Shown here: positions 1 to 11,411 of the stretch, one piece after another
Layout: each line of letters begins with the position of its first letter
Numbering within the stretch: position 1 is the first letter of the stretch
Source: Elysia chlorotica
Lineage: Eukaryota; Mollusca; Gastropoda; Plakobranchidae
Reading direction: 5' to 3'
Assembly: GCA_003991915.1 (NCBI GenBank)
Contig: RQTK01000100.1
Span: 665,285 to 729,284, forward strand
Length of the DNA stretch: 64,000 nt
Position numbers and translations under genes: made by a program
Notes under the pieces: generated by a model
The model's database searches: none
What the model was told of the DNA's origin: nothing
Seen by the model: only the letters and a program-made list of their open reading frames with translations

Positions 1-788
1 TTTTAAAGAATCATTCGCATTTCAAGTTTTATATTTTACTTGACTGGTAGGTCTTTTTAAAGTATGGGAATCATTGAGTAATGTAGTTTGTCCTTACATT
101 TAGAATATTACCTGTATAAGAATTTATCAGCTGAAAATTTCTGAAATTAATTAAGTAGCATAAAGTGACAAATTTCCTTTGAAAAATAATGAATTGGAAT
201 TTATGATTTACAAAATGAGAAATTTCTTTTTTTACATCAGTAATTAGTGAGTTGCAAATTGAGTTTTACATGTAAGCAATTCATATAGTGCATGTTAGTT
301 TGCTTGTTCATGAACAAAAAAAAAAAAGCTCCAAGAATCATTCTTTTCTAACTATGGTAACGATTTAATACAAACAGATCACTGTTACTCTTATTGCCCA
401 ATAATAGGTTCACTTCTATCATGTCGCTGACTTGGTCTGTACTTAAGGTCTCGCTAGAAAATAATAGTTTATTATCAGCAAATAGCTGATACCACATACT
501 GTATTAAGGCAACAGAAAAACAACTTTTTTCTACCTAAAAGAATTAATGTCTCAAAAAAGTAGAAGAAAACTGATATTCAACTTAAATGTGTTATAAAAA
601 TTGTTTATGTTAGGGAAATGCTATTGCTAAGTGCATGTTAGTGAGCTTGTTTATGACAAAGTTAACACACACAAAATAATTTTATCTTCACTCTCACAAA
701 TTGGACAAAGCAGTATGGAAATGTCGATTAAGCTGCAAAGCAAAAAACGAAACAAAATAAATTCACTCCATGCCTATAAAAATCAAAC

Positions 789-974
789 CTTGTTGCTCTT
801 AGTAAAATGGCTCAAATTTCCAAAGGATGACACGCTCACACAAACTTTAGGACTCATCCAGTAGGCGATGAGATCTATGTCATGGCATGACTTGGACATC
901 AAAGAAAAAGTGCTTGAGTCCTCTTTATGCCAGTTGCCACGTACAAAAGAATGGGCAAAATGCCAGAAGCCCAC
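789..974 (-). other. Alternative exon B of the oxidoreductase gene (putative mutually exclusive pair)
   Basis: Also 186 bp and phase 0, acceptor CTCAG just above 974 and donor GTTTGA below 789. It encodes [15 protein letters not shown] and [19 protein letters not shown]. Only 47 nt separate it from exon A. Differences from exon A cluster in the loop after RGNW (RNTT versus HKED) while the His-Asp motif is kept in both, so both copies look functional rather than one being a dead relic. Confidence 0.8.
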
Positions 975-3900
975 CTGAGAAGATATTACAAAAATTTAGC
1001 TCATGTCTTGGACAAACTGACCTTGTTTTCTTTTGTAAAGTGAGTGAGATTTCCAAAAGATCCCACACTTATGCAGCGCTTGGGGGACATCCAGTAATTT
1101 ATCAAATCCAGGTCGTGACAGGATTTGGCCATCAGACTCGATGTACTACTGGTGGTGTTCCTCCAATTGCCTCTCACATACGAGTGGGCAAAATGCCAAA
1201 AGCCAACCTGGCAAACAGAGGCATTGTTTTGATTTATCTATCCATTTTAAAAGTGTAAGCTGAAATGATACTTGCATTGATGACATAAAGGTGAGAGTAA
1301 AAAATTTCGATGAAAGGTGGCATCGATGGGCATTTCGATCATTTCCTCTCACCTCACTTTTTTTTTATTATCATGCACTTAAAGCAGTGTAAATTTTTAC
1401 AGTGGAGGAAAACAATAATTTATTGACATAATACTATTTTTTTAATAGTTTACTATAGCTACACTCTTTACCGGTTCTGTCAGTCTGATGTTGACCACAT
1501 CTCCAATGCGTCCCGAGTCAATAAAATCTTTGATCATGGTGACCCAGGGTGTGTAACGTAGGACATGACACACAGCCAATGTAACATTACACTTCTTGCA
1601 CACTGCAACAATCTCTTTGCAGTCCTCAAGTGTTACCTAAAGATAAGAAAAAAAGATACATTCTCAAACAAAACGTGAATTATCACTCATGAGAAAAAAA
1701 CTTTTCCAATTGTATATCTCTGGGTCATAAAACGTCCCAAGAAGTTTTAATATTCTAGTCAAAATACTTAAATATTAAGAATGTTTCTTTGAAATTTCAT
1801 GTATTTCTAATTAAAAATATTGTATGTATTCCTCAAATAACATTTTCTCCCACAGAAACCCTACAAGGCAGGCAATATAAAGGGCTACAAATCATGTCAT
1901 ATGATTAAGTTTTTAAAAGCTAATGCGATCGAATGCGACATAGTCTCCTCCACGCTAATGCGATCGAATGCATCCCATCGTGTTTCTAGGTCGTATTCCA
2001 GTTTGATGTACAGAGATTTTTTTTATCAGATCGGTTTTCATAATGGCCTTTGAATTCCTCCAATAGCATTCTATGGAACAAACTAGAGATGCTATGCTGA
2101 TTATGAATCAGTTGGGAGATGAGTGATGAAGAAGAGCAAGAAGCAAGTTCAAGCGCTGATAGTGACAGTCCAAGTTCAGATCTAAATAAATCTATTCAAC
2201 ACACTTTTGTTATCCTTCTTAACTCTATTTTTACCTCTCTCCGAGTTGCAAACACACACACAAAAAAAAGAAAAAAAACATTTTTTTCAATTTTTATCAG
2301 ACATAAAAGTAGATATTTTCTGGAAGTCAATCCATTTTCCTATCTGATGATATTGAAAAAAAAAATTTGTAAAGGAAATCCTTGCCAAAAAAGCTTTTGA
2401 AAAAACTAGTTGAAGAGCGATCTCCCTTGTCTTCGCCACAGGAATAAAAAAGCTCAGGGTTTTTTTGGGTTAGAAAGACTTAAGATAATTGTGATTAATT
2501 GTTGCCAGATTAGATGTGCATTTTCCAAAGGAAAACATATTATGTTTTAAATGGATTCATGGGTTCATATTACCCTGTTATGCAGATATATAAATTGAAT
2601 TGTATAAAAATATCCCCAGGTACCAGTACTCACAGCCATAGGTTTTTCCAGAAGAATATCATATCCTTTTTGCGCAAATGCAACAGCTGGATCCTGAAAA
2701 AGTAATATGTAAGAGCCAAAATTTCCCTTATGTCCTTTTTAATAGGGTCAGGAGATACACTTATTTGCAATAAACGAGTAAGGTTCATAACGCAAACACT
2801 CTTAAGTTACACACCATATTGAACATTTCTTATTTTTTCCTGAATAAACAATGTTCATACTCTGGATAGTTTTAAAAATCTGTTCCCTATGTTATTTCTT
2901 CTTTCACCACGTTTTGACTTTCAATGACTTGATTATAACTCATACAAACCTTTCCAATAAAAAAATTTTCTTAAGAAGTTATATATTGTAGCAAAAACAA
3001 AGGCCTTACCCTGTGTTGCCTATCTGTTGTTGTGATAATGACAAAGTCAGCAAACTTTTCTTTCTCAGCTGCCTCACGCCAATCTGAAGTAAATTTGAAG
3101 AGCACAAAATCTAATAGAAAATTTGAGCCCTACACATTTATTAATTGACACAGTTAACCATGAAATAATCGCTATCTTAGATCTAAGCTAAGAGTATTGG
3201 GCACCAAACTATTCTTGTTTGTATATACCTCAAAATTACCATGCTTATGACTTTAAGGAAAAAATAACTAATGTCACTCTGATGCCTAGTTGTTTAGGTC
3301 TTTATGAAAACGGTGTCATCGAATAACAATAAGAGATATTTTATGTTAATGTTAATATTTTTTTTTTCATATTGATAGCTCCAAGACACAATAGAAATCA
3401 AATGATGGGACAGTTGTGACAATTATCTGTCTTTAATACTCCAAAAGACTTTATTAGCTGTCCAAAAGTTGATGCTACTCTTTCGATCCACACTGTACAA
3501 GATAACCCTTTATTTTACGAACTGAAAAAAGTCTCTCATTTTTTTTCCTCTTGATCTTTGTCTGACTCAACTATCTTTTATGCAACATACTAATTTCATG
3601 CCGCTCAACTGAGCTGCTCATAGCTTGCATCCAACAAACAACTGGAAATAATCAAGTTAGTTCTTTTAGTCGGATGTGTTCTGTAGAACTTCATGTTTCC
3701 CTAAGTATGCACTGCCTCTAATTGAATTTCGAGGCAGCGACTCACCTGAGAACATGCATTCTTTCTGTACCGTGCCCACTTTTTTGCACAGATTTTCAAG
3801 CCTGATTTGGTTAGGTTCAGCAACAGCAACAACCTTGAAAGGTTTGGATTGGAAAACAAATGAATATGAAACTTAACAAAAACGGCATAATTTAAGCCAA

Positions 3901-5896
3901 TGTGAAGTCTTAAAAATTAGATTGGTTGTAAAATGTTATTGATTTATCTAAAGAAACAAGAAAAAAACTTTACTGCTACAAGAAGATCAGGTAGAAATAT
4001 AAATAGAGTGAGCAAAGTATTACATCTTCAAATGTGTTCCACGAACATAGTTTTTATATTTTACTTACAATAGTTACATGATGAAGGATCATGCAATCTT
4101 GATATAGCCTCCTCAATAATACAAGCTTTTCATAATTTGAAGAACATCCTACTGCATATTAAGATCAACTCTGTGTTTTACACATGCAACATAATAGAAC
4201 ATTTAGGAATAACACTGCAAACAAATGGTTCTTTTATACAATACTGATTTACCTTCATCTGACTAGGAAATAGTTTTGCATAGCTCGAGTATTTGTTTCC
4301 TCTGTTCCCTGCACCCACAATGAGACAAGTAAGAGGACATTCATCACATGTCTCTGTTCCTGAAGAAAATACAATTTAAATAATAATATATCTTTTACAA
4401 ACCCACATGAGACTGAGTATTGCAGCTTGACAATGGGGTATGTGTGACAAAAGCTTTCAGATTCCTCAGACAACATTGATGTGCACAGTGTCACTAGAAA
4501 TTGTTAAACGTTTATGAAAATGAGATTACGCTGAGAAATCTATGTTCTATCTAGATGTTTTAAGGTAAGGTTAGGTTAAAGAAACAATAAAGAATGATAA
4601 CAGGAAGCTTAAAGTCACTTTTAAATTTTATTTTATTTTTTATATAAAAAACAAAACAAAACTCTGATACAAATAAACAGACTACAAAATTTGTTTTAAA
4701 TGTATAACTTACTATTACAATAAAATAGTATGAAAATGACGTCCTGCAAAATGTTTCTCACAGCTAGTGTGTCTTGTCTTGGGAAAACAATCTATAGCCT
4801 ATTGATGTCTGACAGTGCAGGGATACCAAGACTCCTGTCTTAGCCAGTCACATTGTTTTAAACTGACACTGACCCAGTAAGCCTTATTTCAACGATAAAA
4901 AGCTACCGCCTCTGGTTGTATTATTTCCTCTTTACTCCTACATTTGGTGTGTCCAAAAAAATTACCCATTTCGCGACACTAAATCATTCATAACTTCCAC
5001 AAATGTTGATAGATTTTGATGATTTAAAAAGCAATCTGCTCTAAATTACCAGCTTTATCAGAACAAATAGAAATAATCTACCTACAATCAGTTTGCATTT
5101 TTTTGGTTGCGTTGCTAAGTAAGGGAAAAATTAAAATGTAAACAGATTTGTGGGTTTCAAAGGAAAGACTTCCTGAATTGGTGACCAACAATCTACCACT
5201 TGTGCCAGTTCGCGCCCCTTCCCTCCCCGCCGCCCTTGAAAGAATTTTCCTAATACCAGATTTTGCAATCAACTTTTATTTGCTTGCCAGTACTTTAAGC
5301 TTTTCCCATCAAGCAACACTGTCATAATGTGCTAATTGACATGCACTTGTGCTAGGAGGCTTTATATATTGATTTGCATACCTTACATTTCGAGTAAAAA
5401 AATATCAAATTTCAAAGTTTTGTATTACTGTTTGATAATTTAGCACAATAGTGAGCACAACAGGAAAAGGCCTTTGAAAATAATAGGTTGACTGAGGACC
5501 AGTAACCTAATTAACTGCACCAGTCGTCTGATTAGTTGAGTTGTATTGGTTGATTAACGTTCAACATCATCACCATATATGGGCTACATTGTGGGTGGGT
5601 CCCAAACTGAAGTCTGAGAAATTTTAGGTGCAGCTACACAGAGACAGTGCCTATGTGGACATCTATCTCAGCCGGTCAGATTAAATACTGACACTGACCC
5701 AACCAGCAGGGAACAAAATCGGACAAACTAAAGAGTTTTGACCATTCGTGGGTTCGAACCAAGGACTTCCCGAATGGCAAAACAACACTTTACCACCTGT
5801 GCCCCCCTCCCCCACCCCATCTTCATTTTGTTAGAATCCCCAGTTTCCAAATGATTTTAAAAACTTACCATTTGCAGGATTTCCAGTTTCTGACAT
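789..5896 (-). CDS. Gfo/Idh/MocA-family oxidoreductase, 5' part of gene (C-terminus off left edge)
   Basis: Seven to eight coding exons join in phase on the minus strand: 5869-5896 (ATG), 4253-4359, 3746-3833, 3010-3083, 2634-2693, 1472-1636, then 1022-1207 and/or 789-974. All have GT donors and AG acceptors. The protein starts [10 protein letters not shown] and carries a Rossmann dinucleotide-binding motif GAGNRG at residues 25-30, then [19 protein letters not shown] and the family hallmark EKPMA at residues 115-119, then RYTPW and a GRIGDV segment that leads to the catalytic-domain strand. The last exon(s) hold KSCHD(L/I)DLI, the conserved His-Asp of the family. Family members are cytosolic NAD(P)-linked dehydrogenases of sugars, inositols and related alcohols; the substrate cannot be told from sequence. 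No convincing further exon was found below 789, so the gene is probably cut by the window edge. Fold assignment is firm; exact enzyme is unknown. Confidence 0.85.
1022..1207 (-). other. Alternative exon A of the oxidoreductase gene (putative mutually exclusive pair)
   Basis: A 186-bp phase-0 exon, acceptor CAG at 1208-1210 and donor GTCAGT starting at 1021. It encodes 62 residues beginning [15 protein letters not shown] and containing [19 protein letters not shown]. It aligns without gaps to the next exon (789-974) at 48 of 62 residues. Both start and end at the same codon phase, so either could follow the 1472-1636 exon without changing frame. Confidence 0.8.
4800..5225 (-). repeat. Degenerate tRNA-derived SINE
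   Basis: In the first intron of the oxidoreductase gene. The minus strand at 5130-5225 has a tRNA-like head (GGCACAAGTGGTAGATTG, later TTTGAAACCC as a worn B box), and the stretch near 4835-4880 (actgacactgacccagtaag on plus) matches the body of the better copy at 5520-5810. Boundaries are approximate. Confidence 0.5.
5520..5810 (-). repeat. tRNA-derived SINE with intact A/B boxes
   Basis: Minus strand reads GGCACAGGTGGTAAAGTG (A-box-like) and, about 40 nt later, a perfect B box GGTTCGAACCC, followed by a body with tactgacactgaccc and cccaaactgaagtctgag (plus-strand spelling). The same body pieces recur at about 4,835, 12,120-12,330, 15,085-15,190, 55,130-55,245 and 56,400-56,450, so this is a dispersed family. 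Orientation is given by the tRNA-like head. Confidence 0.7.
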
Positions 5897-6439
5897 GATT
5901 AATTTTCTCTGCACGAAGTTCCTTCTTAGTAGATTTATTTGAATCTCACTGAAAGTTTTTCGTAGCGGAAGATCTAGACTAGCCTAGAGTATCCTGTTAA
6001 GTCTCGGTTATTTCTGTGGTCTCTCTAGATCTAGATCTAGATGATATCTTATTCGTGATAAACTTCAGGATGTAATTTTCTAGGGCAACACTCTTGACTT
6101 CATTCGCTCCACGTCTCACATAAGAGTTTAGATCTTGATCTAGATCTATGGGTTGAGTCAGGATTAAATTTTAGCAAGTTTATTAACTCTCTCCCTTTCT
6201 CTTTCTCTCTCCCAGTCCCAGGTGGAAATCGTAGAGGTCCCAAGTTCGTATTCCCACGATCTGAAAAAAAAAAATTGTTTTGTCCGATTTCTTTTCCTGT
6301 GTCCGGCTGCTGGCACAGACAGGAATCGTTTACACCCACACTTGCCACGAAATATTGTCAGGCGTAAAAGTCAAATAGTTGATAATGATTTCACTGCTAG
6401 AAAAACCATGTATTATTCACTGGTCCAATCAGAGAAGGA

Positions 6440-6525
6440 AAAAAACGCGAACAGGTGCGTTTCTCGAACTTTAGACCTCCTTCTTAGAAAGCCGACGCTC
6501 TACCCCAGCGCTGTCATGCCCCCCT
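6440..6525 (-). repeat. tRNA-like SINE head inside unit D copy 1
   Basis: Minus strand contains GCGCTGGGGTAGAGCGTCGG (A box), CTTTCTAAGAAGGAGG resembling an anticodon arm, and AAGTTCGAGAAAC (B box). The 3' half lacks a good acceptor stem, so it is a SINE rather than a tRNA gene. The same block recurs at about 10215-10295. Confidence 0.6.
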
Positions 6526-7072
6526 TCCCGCACCTGCTATTATTATTAATATAATTATTATCGAGTATTTGCAGAGCTCTCTTATCTTACCCGAAACATG
6601 AAATAGCATTAATTTTGCGAGTCGTGAGTTTTATTCTACTTCTAGAGCTCATTAAGTCAGAAATCCGCTTCCCCTTGGGCTTACAATACTTGAAAGGATT
6701 TCTCTATCACAAAAACATAATTATGGAAGTGCTTCGTAGGTTTGCGAGGCATCGTGTTGACGCTATCCACACAATCATGGTAGGCCCACGTCTTAAAGTG
6801 GACAAAAATGACTCAGAGATTATGTAAACAAAAGTGGATCCTGTACCTAAAAGGAAAATGATGATCAAATCCAACCAAATAAGATTTCAAAAAGTTGTTA
6901 ACACATTAAAGAAAAAGAGAAAACAATAGACCCGAAAACCCAATTTTAGATAACAAACGATGTTGGCTGTGAATGTTGACGTCGAACGTGACTTTGGCTG
7001 TGAATGTTGACAACGGCAGTGTATGATAAAAATAGGCCAACTTACGTTTTTCTTCAGTCTTACAAAGCATTC

Positions 7073-7073
7073 C

Positions 7074-7141
<68 letters not shown>
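7073..7141. repeat. (GA)n microsatellite
   Basis: Uninterrupted GA dinucleotide run of about 69 bp. The copy at 10832-10925 in unit D copy 2 is longer and interrupted by a gatagta, so the tract has changed since the duplication. Confidence 0.95.
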
Positions 7142-7144
<3 letters not shown>

Positions 7145-7221
7145 TAATCACATTAAGATTATGGCCCTTTATCATTTGACAAAATTTAATCTTCAAACCG
7201 TTACACCAACAGGGAAGTGAG

Positions 7222-8037
7222 AAAACCAATGAGATTCACGTGATAAGTAACAGATACTGCCGATTTCCTAGATTAATTTATTCGTATAGACGATTTGGAA
7301 AAGAGACACGGATTCGGGCAGATACTGTCGATCTCCTAGATTTGTTCATATAGACGATTTAGAAAAGCGATACGGTTTCGGACATTTCAGTGTAAAAAAA
7401 CAAAACTACTGAATATTTTACATTCTCCACTAGGTTAAACCAAAGAACAAATGTTCATTGTGTAAGCGTATGAGAACGTATGATTGATTAAATCTAATCT
7501 TTGTGTGCGTTCTTTTGGTATTAACCTATTCCTTTCTACACTATCGTCTACATAAAAAAAAACAACTTAAGACTAATATAGTAATTTTATATACGCTTTA
7601 CCTTCTGTTCAACATAAGCCTACTCCTCTGGTTTCAATGATTTACTGAAAATAAAAACCAATTACGCCTACCAAACGGTTCTTCATCCAGTAAAACAAGT
7701 GTAAATGGATGAGAGATGTGGGGCCTAAGCCTATGGTTGATTATTTTATTTCAATCTTTTGGGTAAAATGAATTAATCGATAATGGATTAATGGATTATT
7801 TGTTGTTTTTTTTTTGTATTAGCGCACTCATTTTGACAATTTTATTTGAACCTACGTATACAAACTTGAGACTGGCTAGTACAATATTAAATTTTACCTT
7901 TAAATCCAGACGTCTTATTATTAATTTTGCTGCTGGTGATTCCAATCGGATTTACTTGATTGGGGACGGGTTTGAGCTTCAAAGTCGTTTTTGGGTCAGA
8001 AGCAAGTATAGTAGGCCTTCAACTAGGATTATAATAT
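7222..8037 (+). repeat. Left arm of a large inverted repeat
   Basis: Reverse complement of about 9028-9820 with scattered substitutions and small indels. Landmarks: aaaaccaatgagattcacg at the outer edge and agtataggccttcaac-like sequence (agtatagtaggccttcaac) at the inner edge. No coding sequence recognised. Confidence 0.85.
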
Positions 8038-8690
8038 TGTGGAAGCTGCCCTGGAAAATGTCGCTTCCCTTCTGTCGTCGATAAAGTACCACCATATAAT
8101 TATGTTTCTCGAGTGGCACCAAACTTTCCCCGTGACAGCCAGTCACTTGTGTGTTTTTATGTAATCCGTTAATGTAATCAGTCACTCAATCGCCAGTATG
8201 AATACAATAAGCACTATATAGGCTACACACACACACACACGCATACACAAAGTTAATAATTCCTACCTAACTCCTATACATAGGGCCTAGTGATGTTGAA
8301 CATTGACGGCGTTTAATGGTTATGTTCAAGTATTCTATCTATCCTTTACTATTCAATAGTTAATCTTACAAGGCAGCTATGGAAAATAGATAGATCTATA
8401 TGAATCTTTAAATATTTGTGAACCATAGAGGGTAGTCTATGGCGGTGAACTATCACAAAGGCGCCTACCAGGTTCGTTCCCAAGATAAGGCAAAGTTATG
8501 AATTTTCCTTTGCCGCATTTCGTCCCTTCCAGATTTAAATTTGTGTCAGTATAAAGCAAAGATTTTATAACTTCCCCTATAACAAATCTATGGTATAAAG
8601 TAACCAACTGATAACAGGTTGTAAGACGTTACTATCGTATCGGATCGTACGACTGTTTCCTATTAAAGTCAAGCTTGTATTTGTAATACC

Positions 8691-8760
<70 letters not shown>

Positions 8761-8829
8761 GATATATAATAATAATCCCTCCAAAAAAAGNNNNNNNNNN
8801 NNNATAATAATAATAATAATAATAATAAC

Positions 8830-8898
<69 letters not shown>

Positions 8899-9027
8899 GA
8901 CAACAACTCAGACATTCAGTAGTTTATATAAATTTGAAATGTCTAATAGGTTGGGGTCTGTGATATTGTGTATCTTGAAACTGCTATAATACAACTGCCT
9001 ACATATATATACATGTAGGCCTACATT
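8038..9027. repeat. Spacer of the inverted repeat with (ATA)n tracts and an N gap
   Basis: About 1 kb between the inverted arms. It holds an (AC)n tract near 8226, two long ATA/ATT runs (about 8692-8760 and 8804-8896) and 13 N at 8791-8803. The N run and the palindromic arms suggest this is a difficult stretch for assembly. No gene is visible. Confidence 0.8.
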
Positions 9028-9820
9028 GTATTATAATCCTAGTTGAAGGCCTACTATACTTGCTTCTGACCCAAAAACGTTTCTGAAGCCCAAACCCATC
9101 CCCAATCAAGTCAAATCCGATTCGAATCACCAGAAGAAAAAAATTAATTAATAATAAGACGTGTTGATTTAAAAGTAATATTTAATATTGTGCTAGCCAG
9201 TTTCAAATTTGTACACGTAGGTTCAAATAAACTTGTCAAAATGAGTGCGCTAATACAAAAAGCAAAGAATCCATTAATCCAATATATACAAAAGATTGAA
9301 ATAAATCAGCCATAGGCTCAGGGCCCCACATCTCTCATCCATTTACACTTGTTTTACTTGATGAAGAACAATGTCGTAATTTGGTTTTTATTTTCAGTAA
9401 ATCGTTGAAACCAGAGGAATAGGCTTATGTTGAACAGAAGGTAAAGCGTATATAAAATTACTATATTAGTCTTAATAAGTTATTGTTTTTTATGTAGACG
9501 ATAATGTAGAAAGGAATACGTTAATACCAAAAGAACGCACACAAAGATTAGATTTAATCAATCATACGTTCTCATACGCTTACACAATGAGCAGTTGTTC
9601 TTTGGTTTAACCTAGTGGAGAATGTAAAATATTCAGTAGTTTTGTTTGTTTTTAACACTGAAATGTCCGAATCCATATCGCTTTTCCAAACCGTCTATAT
9701 GAACAAATCTAGGACAGTAGCTGCCCGAATCCGTGTCGCTTTTCCAAATCGTCTATACGAATAAATTAATCTAGGAAATCGGCAGTATTTGTTACTTATC
9801 ACGTGAATCTCATTGGTTTT
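9028..9820 (-). repeat. Right arm of the large inverted repeat
   Basis: Inverted copy of 7222-8037. It stops exactly at cattggtttt (9811-9820), next to the first base of LINE-derived sequence at 9821. Confidence 0.85.
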
Positions 9821-10031
9821 CAGGAAGCTGCAATATTATGGACACCTCATGCGTCATGAAAGTGTGATAAGAGATCTCTATAACGGCGAAGTGGAGGGCA
9901 GCAGAGGCCGGGGACGCCCCAGAACGAAATGGAATGACAACATCGCAGAATGGACGTGCTACTCGCTGGTGCAGTGCCAACGACTTGCGCAGGACAGATG
10001 TCAATGGAGGGCCATTGCAGCCAACCTTCGC
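9821..10031 (+). mobile_element. LINE 3' end fragment (C-terminus of reverse transcriptase ORF)
   Basis: Open frame reads KLQYYGHLMRHESV, then RGRGRPRTKWNDNIAEW and CQWRAIAANLRDL, the typical C-terminal tail of RTE/Jockey-type non-LTR retrotransposon proteins, followed by an A-run. The part of the ORF that should precede it lies at 11005-11190 on the opposite strand. Confidence 0.8.
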
Positions 10032-10833
10032 GATCTGAAAAAAAAAAAATTGTTTTGTCCGATTTCTTTTCCTGTGTCCGGCTGCTGGCACAGACAGGAA
10101 TCGTTTGTCCCCGCTTGCCAGTTGCCACGAAAAATAATTGTCAGGCGTAAAGGTCAAATAGATCTTAGTAGATAATGATTTTATCGGTCCAATCAGAGAA
10201 GGAAAAAACGCGACGACCGGTGCGTTTCTCGAACTTTAGACCTCCTTCTTAGAAAGCCGACGCTCTACCCCAGCGCTGTCATGCTCCCCTTCCCGCACCT
10301 GCTATATTATTAATATAATTATTATCGAGTATTTGCAGAGCTATCTTATCTTTCCCGAAACATCAATTAACATTTTGCGAGTCGTGAGTTTTATTCTACT
10401 TCTAGAGCTCATTAAGTCAGAAATCCGCTTCCCCTTGAGCTTACAATGCTTGAAAGGATTTCTCTATCACAAAAACATAATTATGGAAGTGCTTCGTAGG
10501 TTTGCGAGGCATCGTGTTGACGCTATCCACACAATCATGGTAGGCCCACGTCTTAAAGTGGACAAAAATGACTCAGAGATTATGTAAACAAAAGTGGATC
10601 CTGTACCTAAAAGGAAAATGATGATCAAATCCAACCAAATAAGATTTCAAAAAGTTGTTAACACATTAAAGAAAAAGAGAAAACAATAGACCCGAAAACC
10701 CAATTTTAGATAACAAACGATGTTGGCTGTGAATGTTGACGTCGAACGTGACTTTGGCTGTGAATGTTGACAACGGCAGTGTATGATAAAAATAGGCCAA
10801 CTTACGTTTTTCTTCAGTCTTACAAAGCATTCC

Positions 10834-10906
<73 letters not shown>

Positions 10907-11004
10907 TAGAGAGAGAGAGAGAGAGATGTAATCACATTAAGATTATGGCCCTGTTATCATTTGACAAAATTTAATCTTAAGCCGTTACACTAACAGGGAA
11001 GTGA
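10031..11004 (+). repeat. Repeat unit D, copy 2
   Basis: Direct-repeat partner of 6257-7220, differing by few substitutions, a small insertion near 10150-10190 and a longer GA tract (10832-10925). A tRNA-like SINE head lies on the minus strand at about 10215-10295. It ends at gggaagtga (11004), where minus-strand LINE sequence begins. Confidence 0.8.
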
Positions 11005-11190
11005 ATCTCTAATACACTGCCCTATTTCTCTTCTTATGTTCAATTTTTGTAACACTTCGTAGTTGATCAATTTTTGTCGCCGTGATATCTTCCCTATTCT
11101 CCTAAATGCATACATTTCGAAAGCTTCTATTTTGTTCATTTGTGCTTTACTAATCGACCATGTTGTTCATTAAGGGTATATTGCTGTTTT
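11005..11190 (-). mobile_element. LINE fragment (reverse transcriptase C-terminal region)
   Basis: The minus strand reads TWSISKAQMNKIEAFEMYAF, RRIGKISRRQKLINYEVLQ and LNIRREIGQCIRD, the segment that normally sits just upstream of the (R)KLQYYGHLMRH tail found at 9821. The two pieces are thus one element split by an inversion. Confidence 0.7.
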
Positions 11191-11411
11191 AATTTATTTA
11201 GACCACTCAAAACAGTTTCTTGTTGAACATGACAAAAACAACAACAAAACAACAACAGCAACAACAACAACAAAAACAACCACCAACAACCAATAATACT
11301 GTGTGGGACTACTGCAATTATGTACGTTCATATTAAACAAGAACTGTGGCAAGAAATACAATTTAAATTAAAAATATTAATACCATTTTCTGTATTTTCT
11401 TCCATTTGAAG

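Larger units (their letters stand above)
6257..7220 (+). repeat. Repeat unit D, copy 1 (about 0.96 kb)
   Basis: Nearly identical to 10031-11004. Starts at the shared cgatctg plus A-run and ends at the shared gggaagtga. It contains a tRNA-derived SINE head on the minus strand (about 6440-6525), a short non-conserved reading frame, and a GA tract at 7073-7141. Directly followed by the left inverted arm (7222). Confidence 0.8.

Noticed and set aside
420..480. Possible next exon of the oxidoreductase after a TTTTCTAG acceptor (CGAGACCTTAAGTACAGACC)
   Set aside because: Too short and without family similarity; the rest of the gene more likely lies beyond the left edge.
6440..6525. tRNA gene on the minus strand
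   Set aside because: A and B boxes are present, but it lacks a pairing acceptor stem and is embedded in a repeated unit, so it was called a SINE head.
9813..10175. Intact protein-coding gene of 120 residues
   Set aside because: It is the tail of a LINE ORF read through its A-run into unit D.
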